Notes under the pieces: generated by a model
Databases searched by the model: none
The model's input: the letters and a program-made list of their open reading frames with translations, nothing else
What the model was told of the DNA's origin: nothing
Part shown: positions 1 through 6,823 of the stretch, piece after piece
How positions within the stretch are numbered: the first letter of the stretch is position 1
Layout: each line of letters starts with the position of its first letter
Assembly (NCBI GenBank): GCA_002279765.1
Contig: NCCR01000074.1
Coordinates: 1-45,572, forward strand
Reading direction: 5' to 3'
Origin: Verrucomicrobia bacterium 12-59-8
GTDB taxonomy: Bacteria > Verrucomicrobiota > Verrucomicrobiae > Verrucomicrobiales > Verrucomicrobiaceae
Length of the DNA: 45,572 nt
Program-made: the position numbers and the translations under genes

Positions 1-127
1 GATGATCAACTGGCCCAGACGCTGATTTGAAAATTGCATCCTGCCGAATACCCACGCCAACCCCGAGTGCAAGAGACTTGGCAAATCGGCTGTACTGTTC
101 CACCCTAAAATCCACCCAATACCAACC

Positions 128-1477
128 ATGCAAACCGCATCCTCACGCCGTCAGTTCGTCAAAGTTGCCGCCGCCTCGGTGGCAGCTCCGTTCATTCTCC
201 CCTCTCGCGTCTGGAGCGCAGAGACCGCCCCCAGCGAGCGCCTGACGCTTGGATTCATTGGCGTGGGTAAAATGAACAGCGGCCACCTCAGCAGCTTCCT
301 GGGCCGCAAAGAAGTCCAGGTGGTGGCTGTCTGCGACGTCGATACCAACCGCCGCGAAAACGCTAAAAAGACCGTCGAAGAACGTTACGGCAAGGACAAG
401 GACGCTGGCTTCAAGGGTTGTGAAGCCTATGCCGACTTCCGCAAGCTGCTGGAGCGCAAGGACATCGACGCCGTCGTCATCGCCACGCCTGACCATTGGC
501 ATGCCTTCATCGCCATCGCGGCATTGAACGCTGGCAAGGACGTCTATTGCGAAAAGCCGCTCACGCACAACATCCACGAGGCGCTCACGCTCATCGACTC
601 CGTGCGCAGCAACCAGCGCATCCTGCAGACCGGCTCCCAGCAGCGCTCCAGCAAAGAATTCCGAGTCGCCTGCGAACTCGTCCGCAACGGCATCATCGGT
701 AAGATCGACCATGTCGTGACCCAGTTCGGCGCCCCCGCCAAGCCCAACTCCAATCCTGAGGAGCCTATGGAACCCGGCCTCGATTGGGATATGTGGTGCG
801 GCCCGGCCCCGCTCGTGCCTTACAGCAGCGTGCTCAGCCCGCGTGGTGTTCATAACCACTTCCCCGCCTGGCGCATGACCCGCGAATTCGGCGGCGGCAT
901 GATCACTGACTGGGGTGCCCACCACATCGACATCGCCCAGTGGGGCCTCGGTGAGGATGAGCACGGCCCGGTCGAAATCATCGCCCCGGAAAACTACGCA
1001 GACGCCACCGACGGCGCGAAGCTCATCTACGCCACTGGGATTCCGCTGCATCACAACGGCAAGGGCAAAGGCGTCTCCTTCTACGGCGCGAACGGCGAAG
1101 TACACGTCAATCGCGGCAAGTTCGAGTTCGTCCTCGACGGCAAAACCATTCACAAATTCTGGGACAAGGAGACCGACAAAGGCACCTCTCTCGACCGTGA
1201 AGTCATCCTCACCGAGCGTGAATATCTCGCCGATGCCAAGGTGAAGCTGTACAACTCGAAGAACCACCACGAAGACTGGCTCAACTCGATCAAGACCCGT
1301 GAGAAACCCATCTGCGATGTCGCCATCGGTGCCAGCACGGCCATCTCCTGCCACCTCATGAGCCAGTGCTACTACCATGGTGGCACCTTGAAGTGGAATC
1401 CGGAGAAGCACATCTTCGTCGGCGACTCCGATCCGAAGTGGCTCACCCGCGACTATCGCGGTGAATGGGTCGTCTAA
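128..1477 (+). CDS. Tat-exported Gfo/Idh/MocA-family oxidoreductase
   Basis: This 449-residue protein is an NAD(P)-dependent sugar or inositol-type dehydrogenase of the Gfo/Idh/MocA family. The N-terminus carries a twin-arginine signal (SRRQFVK followed by a hydrophobic stretch, cleavage probably near residue 31), so it should fold with its cofactor in the cytoplasm and be exported. A Rossmann fold follows: GFIGVGKMNSGHL at about residues 40-52, then DHWHAF and the family signature EKPL at residues 142-145, whose lysine is the usual catalytic residue. The C-terminal half is the alpha/beta substrate domain with an FGGGMITDWGAHHID segment typical of PVC members. The substrate cannot be told from sequence. 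It stands alone and ends at a clear intrinsic terminator. No convincing Shine-Dalgarno precedes the ATG. Confidence 0.9.
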   Translation: MQTASSRRQFVKVAAASVAAPFILPSRVWSAETAPSERLTLGFIGVGKMNSGHLSSFLGRKEVQVVAVCDVDTNRRENAKKTVEERYGKDKDAGFKGCEAYADFRKLLERKDIDAVVIATPDHWHAFIAIAALNAGKDVYCEKPLTHNIHEALTLIDSVRSNQRILQTGSQQRSSKEFRVACELVRNGIIGKIDHVVTQFGAPAKPNSNPEEPMEPGLDWDMWCGPAPLVPYSSVLSPRGVHNHFPAWRMTREFGGGMITDWGAHHIDIAQWGLGEDEHGPVEIIAPENYADATDGAKLIYATGIPLHHNGKGKGVSFYGANGEVHVNRGKFEFVLDGKTIHKFWDKETDKGTSLDREVILTEREYLADAKVKLYNSKNHHEDWLNSIKTREKPICDVAIGASTAISCHLMSQCYYHGGTLKWNPEKHIFVGDSDPKWLTRDYRGEWVV

Positions 1478-1518
1478 TTGGGGAGTGGATACTCCTGCCC
1501 ACTTTCATGTAAATCGAA

Positions 1519-1546
1519 GGCGGCCTCGCAAGAGGTCGCCTTTTTT
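1519..1546 (+). terminator. Intrinsic terminator of the Gfo/Idh gene
   Basis: A 9-bp stem (GGCGGCCTC pairing with GAGGTCGCC, one G-U pair) closes a GCAA tetraloop and is followed by six T. It lies 41 nt after the oxidoreductase stop codon. Its T-tract overlaps the stop codon of the convergent HlyD-type gene. Confidence 0.85.
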
Positions 1547-2819
1547 ATTTCGGCTCTGCGCGTTTCACCACACTGGTGCCATCCTGCACCGTGTCCGGCG
1601 GATGCATCAGTACTTCATCCCCCTTCTTGAGACCGTCCAGCACCTGCGTGAATTTACCGTCGGTGCGCCCAGCCTTGACCACCACCGCTTTGGCGCTGCC
1701 GGAATCAAAGAGAAAGGTCTTCCACTCGCTGCCTTCGCGAAACAACGCTCCCGCCGGCACCAGGAGCGTGTCGTCGCTGTGCCAGACCGCCACGCGCACC
1801 TCCACGCGGTAACGGTCTCCAAGAGCTGTCAATGCGGGTGTCTGCTCCGTAAAATCACTCAGGACCAGAACGCGCTGTTCTTCGACGCCCAGTGCGGACA
1901 CCTTGGTGAAAGCCGCAGGTTCCACGCGCCGCACGCGGGCTTTCGCGGGCACATCCCCACCCCACTGCTCCACCGTGACCAGCGCTCCCGGTTTGATCGT
2001 CACCGCATCACGGGAGAGGATTTCCGCTTCGATTTCCAAATCCATGGGGTCACCGATTTCCAAAATGGGCGCACCCGGTGCCACGATCGTCGAGCTTTCC
2101 TGCTGCACTTTTAGCACGACTCCGCCAACCGGAGCGCGCAGTTCGATGAATGCACCGCCAGCGCTCGGTTGGTCGATCTGCTGCAGCGCCGCCCTGGCCT
2201 GTACCAATTCAAAATCGGCCACTTGGAGGGCAAATTCCGCCGAACGCACTTCACGTGCTTTCATCTCCGCTTCGCGTGCAAAGGTGTCGCGGTCGGTGTC
2301 GCTAATGGTGCCTTTGTCCGTGTTGTTTTTGACGCGGTCCCAGTTCGCCTGCGCATACTTCAGACCGGTGCGTGCCATCCCGATGTCTTCGTTGGCCCGG
2401 CTGCGAGTGGCCGTGGCGGCATCGACACGAGCCTGCGCCTGGGAGCGTGCGCGTGCATCCAGCAGCGGGGAGAGCGTGGGCTCAATGCGGGTGAGCACCG
2501 TCTCGCCGGCCTTTACCGCATCTCCCGGCTTTAAGACCACGCGCTGCATGCTGCCCGCCACTGGTGCGGCGACTATGTAGCGATTGCGAATGCGCGTTTT
2601 GCCCTCCTCGGACACATACACCGTCAATGGTCCCTGGTTTACCACTCCGGTCTCGACCTCCACCGCCTGCGGCAGCAAGGAATAAACCATCACCAGCAGC
2701 AGTGCGACCACGACGGACCAAAGCACCCCCTTACGCGCCAGACTGCGGCGAGTGATCGGAACTTTTGCTTCCCAAGGCGGAACGGCGGTTTGCGGTGTTT
2801 CGATTGGAGCATCTGGCAT
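1545..2819 (-). CDS. HlyD/RND-type periplasmic adaptor (membrane fusion protein)
   Basis: A 424-residue efflux or secretion adaptor. One transmembrane helix near residues 30-50 (GVLWSVVVALLLVMVYSLLP) anchors it in the inner membrane. It is followed by a lipoyl/biotinyl half-motif (VVLKPGDAVKAGETVLTRIEP), a long coiled-coil hairpin of about residues 125-210 rich in Ala, Arg and Glu, the second lipoyl half (ELRAPVGGVVLKVQQESSTIVAPGAPILEIG is the region, residues about 220-255), and beta-barrel and membrane-proximal domains. Such adaptors normally bridge an ABC or RND pump to an outer-membrane channel, but no pump or TolC-like gene is adjacent, so the partner must lie elsewhere. The gene is divergent from the hydrolase at 2958 and convergent with the oxidoreductase. 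The start is the ATG at 2819. Confidence 0.87.
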   Translation of the reverse strand: MPDAPIETPQTAVPPWEAKVPITRRSLARKGVLWSVVVALLLVMVYSLLPQAVEVETGVVNQGPLTVYVSEEGKTRIRNRYIVAAPVAGSMQRVVLKPGDAVKAGETVLTRIEPTLSPLLDARARSQAQARVDAATATRSRANEDIGMARTGLKYAQANWDRVKNNTDKGTISDTDRDTFAREAEMKAREVRSAEFALQVADFELVQARAALQQIDQPSAGGAFIELRAPVGGVVLKVQQESSTIVAPGAPILEIGDPMDLEIEAEILSRDAVTIKPGALVTVEQWGGDVPAKARVRRVEPAAFTKVSALGVEEQRVLVLSDFTEQTPALTALGDRYRVEVRVAVWHSDDTLLVPAGALFREGSEWKTFLFDSGSAKAVVVKAGRTDGKFTQVLDGLKKGDEVLMHPPDTVQDGTSVVKRAEPK

Positions 2820-2890
2820 GGCGTGCTCCCACTATGCGCGAAGTTCGTTCTGCGGCAGGTGATTTTTGCTTGTTGCTTTCACCGATCTCT

Positions 2891-2932
2891 GTTCACAGTT
2901 TGTTGTTCGCGGTCTGAACTGCGAACAGCGAA
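2891..2932 (+). repeat. Degenerate 7-nt-period repeat before the hydrolase start
   Basis: Six consecutive heptamers run in a fixed 7-nt register. The first four are of GTTCRCR/GTYTGWW type and the last two are the inverse form (CTGCGAA, CAGCGAA). The change of orientation makes a hairpin at 2905-2926 with a 9-bp stem (one G-T pair) and a CTGA loop. There is no T-tract, so it is not a terminator. It ends 25 nt before the ATG at 2958, in the divergent HlyD/hydrolase spacer. Confidence 0.5.
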
Positions 2933-2957
2933 CCATCCAACCGAGAACTTCACTCTT

Positions 2958-3761
2958 ATGCCCCACGTCGAAACCAACGGAATCAAGATGTTTTACCAAG
3001 AACGCGGCAGCGGCGAACCGCTGGTCTGCATCATGGGAGTCACCGCCCCAGGCGGCGTGTGGGACGCGCATGCCCAGGCCTGGGAAAAGCACTTTCGCTG
3101 CATCCTCGGTGACAACCGCGGCGTGGGTGAAACCGACAAGCCCGCCGGACCCTACACCACCGCGATGATGGCGGACGACTACGCTGGCCTCATGGACCAG
3201 CTCGGCATCAAGCAGGCCCGTGTCGTGGGCTGCTCACTCGGGTCCGTCATCGCCCAGCAGCTTGCCTTGCGGCATCCTGAGAAGGTGAAAAGCATGATCC
3301 TCATGTGTACGTGGGCGCGGCAGGACCGCTTCGGCCTCTACACTTGGCAGCATCTCATTAAGGCCAAGGCGGACATGCGCCCCGAAGACTTCATGCAGTG
3401 GATTCAGATGCTCATCTTCACCAAGCCGTGGTTCGACAACGACGACTGCTGGAACAACATGCAGCAGGGCCTCAAGGACGCCGCAACCAATCCTGCGCCC
3501 CAGCCCCTGCATGCCACTGAGGCGCAAAGCGCCGCCGCCATGACGCACAACACCCTGAACGAACTCAAAAACGTGAAGTGCCCCACGCTCGTCATCGGTG
3601 GCAAGGACGACACGTTCACGCCTCAATGGATGGGCAAAGAAGTGGCCGCAGCCATCCCCGGCGCCGATCTGCACCTCTATGACAACGCCGGCCACGCTTT
3701 CCACTGGGAATGCCTCGGCGATTTCAACCCGCGCTCGACCGAGTGGCTGTTGAAGCACTGA
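2958..3761 (+). CDS. Alpha/beta-fold hydrolase
   Basis: A 267-residue cytoplasmic serine hydrolase. The nucleophile elbow GCSLGS places Ser93. The acid is Asp217 or Asp218 in GGKDDTFTP, and the catalytic His246 is in NAGHAFHWE. The oxyanion region is around GVTAPGG, and DNRGVGETDKP is a classic motif of the family. No signal peptide is visible. The open frame continues upstream to 2790, but that part reads through the repeat-bearing leader and resembles nothing, so the ATG of MPHVETNGIKMF at 2958 is preferred. Relatives include esterases, haloalkane dehalogenases and lactonases. The substrate is unknown. It appears monocistronic, and an insertion-sequence relic follows directly. Confidence 0.87.
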   Translation: MPHVETNGIKMFYQERGSGEPLVCIMGVTAPGGVWDAHAQAWEKHFRCILGDNRGVGETDKPAGPYTTAMMADDYAGLMDQLGIKQARVVGCSLGSVIAQQLALRHPEKVKSMILMCTWARQDRFGLYTWQHLIKAKADMRPEDFMQWIQMLIFTKPWFDNDDCWNNMQQGLKDAATNPAPQPLHATEAQSAAAMTHNTLNELKNVKCPTLVIGGKDDTFTPQWMGKEVAAAIPGADLHLYDNAGHAFHWECLGDFNPRSTEWLLKH

Positions 3762-3767
3762 TCCAGT

Positions 3768-4070
3768 CAAACTTTCACACGCAACCCTGTCACTCCCTTC
3801 GGCGGGCTGGTCAGTCTCAGCGAGGTGCTCCGTGGGTTCATGCCCTGCGCCTACACCAGACCCTACGCCATCCCGCCGGGGCGCGGCGGCTGGCTCACAT
3901 GGAGTGGTTGCGCGCGGATCGTGCGGTTGAGGAGTTGAAGAACGATCTGGCCGCCGACGGCTTTTGTATGCAGCCGTTCCTTGCCACCAAGGCGGCGTTT
4001 TTGAGCGTGATTTCGACTTCAACTTGCTGAGTCTCTACCAGCAAGCCAGCGGCACACGCAGCGAGAAGCA
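3768..4070 (+). pseudogene. Relic of an IS1380-like DDE transposase
   Basis: Three short stretches in different frames read as pieces of one transposase. The frame from 3768 gives VTPFGGLVSLSEVLRG, like the N-terminal part of IS1380-family transposases. The frame from 3899 gives VEELKNDLAADGFCMQPFLATKAAFLSV, like the conserved C-terminal E-(L/I)-K...DGFC...ATxAAF block. After a frame change near 4005 the text continues as FDFNLLSLYQQASG, matching the typical NLLSLYQ ending. The central DDE domain is missing. There is therefore an internal deletion and at least two frameshifts, and the element cannot be active. Family assignment rests on remembered motifs, and terminal repeats were not identified. 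Confidence 0.6.
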
Positions 4071-4073
4071 CTA

Positions 4074-4631
4074 TCAGATCATCCCGAGCTTCATCTTGCC
4101 TTCGATGCTGATCATGCCCTGGTTCCAGGCGGGATCCCAGACGAGTTCGACAGCGGCGTCGTCCATGTCTTCGATGGTCATGATGCGGCTTTGCGCATCG
4201 GCGGCGATGGTGGGGCCCATGCCGCAGCCCGGAGCGGTGAGGGTCATCTTCACGACGGCTTTGTTTTTGCCGTCGGCGTCGGCTTCGACCTTGCAGTCAT
4301 AGACGAGGCCGAGATCGACGATGTTGACCGGGATTTCCGGGTCATAGACGTTTTTGAGCTGGTTCCACACCTGGCCTTCGAGGTCGCTGACATCCCCAGG
4401 GATATTGGAGGAGGTGCTGTCCTGCTCCTTCTTGCTCGCTTCGGGATCGATGCCCAAGGCATCCACATCGCCGGCCTGAATGCGGGCGAGGCCGAAGTCG
4501 GTGGCCACGGTGTAGGTGCCGCCGAGCGACTGCGTGATGATGACCTTCATGCCGAGCGGCAGTTTGATCAGATCGCCACTGGGAATCTGGACGGCATCGA
4601 CTTCACGTTTGAGTTCAAGGGAGGAGTGCAT
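4074..4631 (-). CDS. sufT: SufT-type Fe-S assembly protein (DUF59/MIP18)
   Basis: This 185-residue cytoplasmic protein matches the SufT layout. A short N-terminal beta-rich segment has LPLGMKVIITQSLGGTYTV at about residues 24-42. A DUF59/MIP18 domain of about 100 residues follows, starting near residue 84, with the hallmark YDPEIPVNIVDLGLVY and the cysteine-bearing loop TAPGCGMG. Members of this family help mature Fe-S proteins, probably by assisting cluster transfer. It is the last gene of a three-gene minus-strand operon, 24 nt after the NifU-like gene, which supports the role. Two copies of an ATTC-type heptamer lie in that 24-nt spacer. The ATG at 4631 is used. Confidence 0.88.
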   Translation of the reverse strand: MHSSLELKREVDAVQIPSGDLIKLPLGMKVIITQSLGGTYTVATDFGLARIQAGDVDALGIDPEASKKEQDSTSSNIPGDVSDLEGQVWNQLKNVYDPEIPVNIVDLGLVYDCKVEADADGKNKAVVKMTLTAPGCGMGPTIAADAQSRIMTIEDMDDAAVELVWDPAWNQGMISIEGKMKLGMI

Positions 4632-4655
4632 ATGAGAAAATGAGGAATGACCGGA

Positions 4656-5138
4656 CTAGCTCGTGAGGACGATTTTGATTTTGCCCTGGGTCTTGCCAGC
4701 GGCGCTGAGGGCATCGGCGAGGGTGCCGGACTGATCGGAAACGATGGGGGCAGCCGAAGTAGCTGCGGGTTTGTTTTCGGCTTCGAGGGCGGCACGCAGC
4801 GCGCCTTCGACCATCTGGCCGCAGTGGATCTTCATGGGCGGCAGCGGACCGAGGGGCTTGCTGAGTTCCTCAGCAGACATGGAGAGTGCTTCCTCCTTCG
4901 TTTTGCCACGGATCAACTCAGTGGCGATGCTGGCCACTGCGATGGCCGTCTGGCAGCCGAAGCTCTGGAAGCTGGCCTTGTCGATGACCTTCTTGCCGTC
5001 CTTCTCTTTGTATTTGATCCACAGGCGCACCATGTCACCGCAGTCAGGGCTGCCCACGGTGCCCACGGCATCGGCGTCGGGCATTTCGCCGAGGTTTTGG
5101 GTGTCTGTGAGGGCGTGCTGGAGTGCGGCTTCGTCCAT
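4656..5138 (-). CDS. NifU/IscU-type Fe-S cluster scaffold
   Basis: A 160-residue scaffold on which nascent Fe-S clusters are built. The three ligand cysteines of the NifU-N/IscU fold are present: Cys33 in GSPDCGDMV, Cys62 in SFGCQTAIA, and Cys106 in KIHCGQMVEGAL. A low-complexity Ala-rich linker near residues 115-130 and a short tail follow; there is no C-terminal Nfu domain with CxxC. An upstream TTG at 5150 would overlap the rhodanese stop codon. The ATG at 5138, 8 nt after that stop, is the more ordinary start. It sits between the rhodanese-like gene and sufT. No cysteine desulfurase is in the window, so sulfur delivery must be encoded elsewhere. Confidence 0.9.
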   Translation of the reverse strand: MDEAALQHALTDTQNLGEMPDADAVGTVGSPDCGDMVRLWIKYKEKDGKKVIDKASFQSFGCQTAIAVASIATELIRGKTKEEALSMSAEELSKPLGPLPPMKIHCGQMVEGALRAALEAENKPAATSAAPIVSDQSGTLADALSAAGKTQGKIKIVLTS

Positions 5139-5146
5139 GGTCGTGG

Positions 5147-5710
5147 TCAATCTTCGATTTCGATACGATAGCGCGGCAGGCTTGGATCAACCTCACTGCT
5201 GTAGGCGTCGATCCCGCCGGTGAGGCATTTCGTTTCAGCAAAGCCGTGACCGATGAAGTAAGCCGCAGCATCCAGCGAGCGGGAGCCGGTGTGGTCATAG
5301 AGCACCACTGTCTGCGTCTTGTCACCGCTGGTGAAGATTTCCTGTACCAACTCCTGAGTCAGCAATCGCGCTCCGGGCAGCGTTACGGCCTCATGCTCCT
5401 CACGGGTGCGGACGTCCAGGAGGACGAGATCGGGTTTGTTGCGCAGCAGCACTTCCAAATCGTGCGGGGAGATTTGCAGCGAGGCATCGCCCTGGTGGCT
5501 CTCCTGAATGTGCGCCACGGCTTCCGCCACGGGAATGTTTTCATTCCGCTCGCACACCTGAGCCAGCGTCTCGCCGGGCTGGAAGCCGCAACTGCGGCAG
5601 CCGCCGATGTGGTAGCGCGCAAACAAAGCCCGCTGCGCCCCAGGGTAGGCCTGGAGCACCTGGCTCATGGTCATGTCGCCGGACAGCGGCGGAAGTTCAG
5701 CAGTGGGCAT
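5147..5710 (-). CDS. Redox-disulfide (DUF1858-like) plus rhodanese-like protein lacking the catalytic Cys
   Basis: A 187-residue two-domain protein. Residues about 13-70 resemble the small DUF1858-like domain found beside hybrid-cluster proteins, with the dithiol pair Cys38 and Cys41 in GGCRSCG. Residues about 80-185 form a rhodanese domain (LLDVRTREEHEAVTLPGA). In the active loop the usual CxxGxRS reads DHTGSRS, so Asp139 replaces the sulfur-carrying cysteine and sulfurtransferase activity of the classical type is unlikely. The protein leads the Fe-S operon and may bind or present sulfur through the CxxC pair instead; that is an inference. The frame is open to 5824, but MPTAELPPLSG at 5710 is the natural start. 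Confidence 0.82.
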   Translation of the reverse strand: MPTAELPPLSGDMTMSQVLQAYPGAQRALFARYHIGGCRSCGFQPGETLAQVCERNENIPVAEAVAHIQESHQGDASLQISPHDLEVLLRNKPDLVLLDVRTREEHEAVTLPGARLLTQELVQEIFTSGDKTQTVVLYDHTGSRSLDAAAYFIGHGFAETKCLTGGIDAYSSEVDPSLPRYRIEIED

Positions 5711-5852
5711 GGTGGAAAAACGGTCGGACAATAGCACGCGGTGCAGGAGCTGGGAGCACCGGGGTTCATTCCAGCCATCCTGAGCGCGTGAGCAATGCCA
5801 TAACGGCAAAACCACCCAATGCAAGCCCGCGACCTATCCCCCCGTGACTACC

Positions 5853-5887
5853 ATTCCTCATTCGACATTCCTCATTCTGCATTCACC
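5853..5887 (+). repeat. Five ATTCNNC heptamers directly before pssA
   Basis: Five perfect-register units of the form ATTCNNC (for example ATTCCTC, ATTCGAC) run without interruption and end 9 nt before the pssA ATG. No Shine-Dalgarno is visible in the remaining spacer. A very similar array, on the other strand, precedes the amgK-like gene (27295-27329), and two units precede sufT. Confidence 0.7.
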
Positions 5888-5896
5888 TTACCCTCC

Positions 5897-6769
5897 ATGT
5901 CTCATGAACTCGAGCCACGCATCCCCGTCCTGCCCACGCTGATGACGGCGGGAAACATTCTCTGCGGCTTCGTTGCGATCCTGCAGATCTTTGACGGACG
6001 GCATCTGGCGATGAACCAGCACTACCACTACGCGATCGTGTTCATCCTGCTGGCCTGCCTATTTGATGCGCTGGACGGCCGAGTGGCGCGCATGGGCGGC
6101 ACGGAGAGCCCGTTTGGGCGGGAGCTGGATTCGCTGGCGGACATCGTGTCGTTTGGCGTGGCACCGGCACTGCTGGTGCATGATATCGTGCTCAAGGAGA
6201 TCGACACACCCAAAGGACTGGGCTGGCTGATTTCGTGCGTGTATCTGGTATGTGGAGCCATGCGCCTAGCGCGGTTCAACTGCCTGGCGGCGGCGGATTC
6301 GAAGAGCAGCATGAAGGGCTTCCGCGGCTGCCCCATTCCGGCGGCGGCGGGCGTGATCTCCTCCCTGACACTGCTGATCATCTGGCTGGACAGCAACGAG
6401 CGTGAGATCGGCAACTGGAAGTACGTGCTGGCGGGCCTGATGGCGCTGCTGTCCTACCTGATGGTGAGCGATCTGGAATACCCGAGCTTCAAGGCGGTGA
6501 ACTGGCGCACGAAGCGCTCCTTTCACTGGGTGCTGGTCACCATCTTCGTCATCGTCTTCACGGTGATGAACTGGCACTGGATGCCGGCGGTGCTGTTTGT
6601 GAGCTACCTGCTATATGGTCTGGTGCGCCCATGGGTGTCGCGCAAATGGCGTCAGGAAATCGAGATTGATGCGGAAACGATGGAAATCGACCCCGAGGTG
6701 GAGACACTGGCGCTCAACGGCGAAGGTGCCGCGCCGCCGCCGAACAGCGACAGCGTCGTGCAGATTTGA
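5897..6769 (+). CDS. pssA: CDP-diacylglycerol--serine O-phosphatidyltransferase
   Basis: A 290-residue integral membrane enzyme that makes phosphatidylserine from CDP-diacylglycerol and serine, the first step to phosphatidylethanolamine. The CDP-alcohol phosphotransferase signature DGx2ARx8Gx3Dx3D is complete: it runs from Asp60 (DGRVAR) through Gly74 to Asp78 and Asp82. Several hydrophobic segments surround it, and the N-terminal LPTLMTAGNILCGFVAI helix is typical of PssA. The C-terminal 40 residues are acidic and probably cytosolic. Its substrate supplier, CdsA, is encoded at 25211 in this window. The start is MSHELEP at 5897; the open frame before it only translates the heptamer repeat. 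No phosphatidylserine decarboxylase is adjacent. Confidence 0.9.
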   Translation: MSHELEPRIPVLPTLMTAGNILCGFVAILQIFDGRHLAMNQHYHYAIVFILLACLFDALDGRVARMGGTESPFGRELDSLADIVSFGVAPALLVHDIVLKEIDTPKGLGWLISCVYLVCGAMRLARFNCLAAADSKSSMKGFRGCPIPAAAGVISSLTLLIIWLDSNEREIGNWKYVLAGLMALLSYLMVSDLEYPSFKAVNWRTKRSFHWVLVTIFVIVFTVMNWHWMPAVLFVSYLLYGLVRPWVSRKWRQEIEIDAETMEIDPEVETLALNGEGAAPPPNSDSVVQI

Positions 6770-6823
6770 ACATTTTCGTTTCACGCAGCGCAGGGACTGT
6801 GTAATTGAGGGCCTACAACCCCC

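Noticed and set aside
1..30. Possible tail of a CDS entering from the left (frame 1 ends with TGA at 28-30)
   Set aside because: Only nine codons are visible and another frame also closes at 25, so neither can be preferred.
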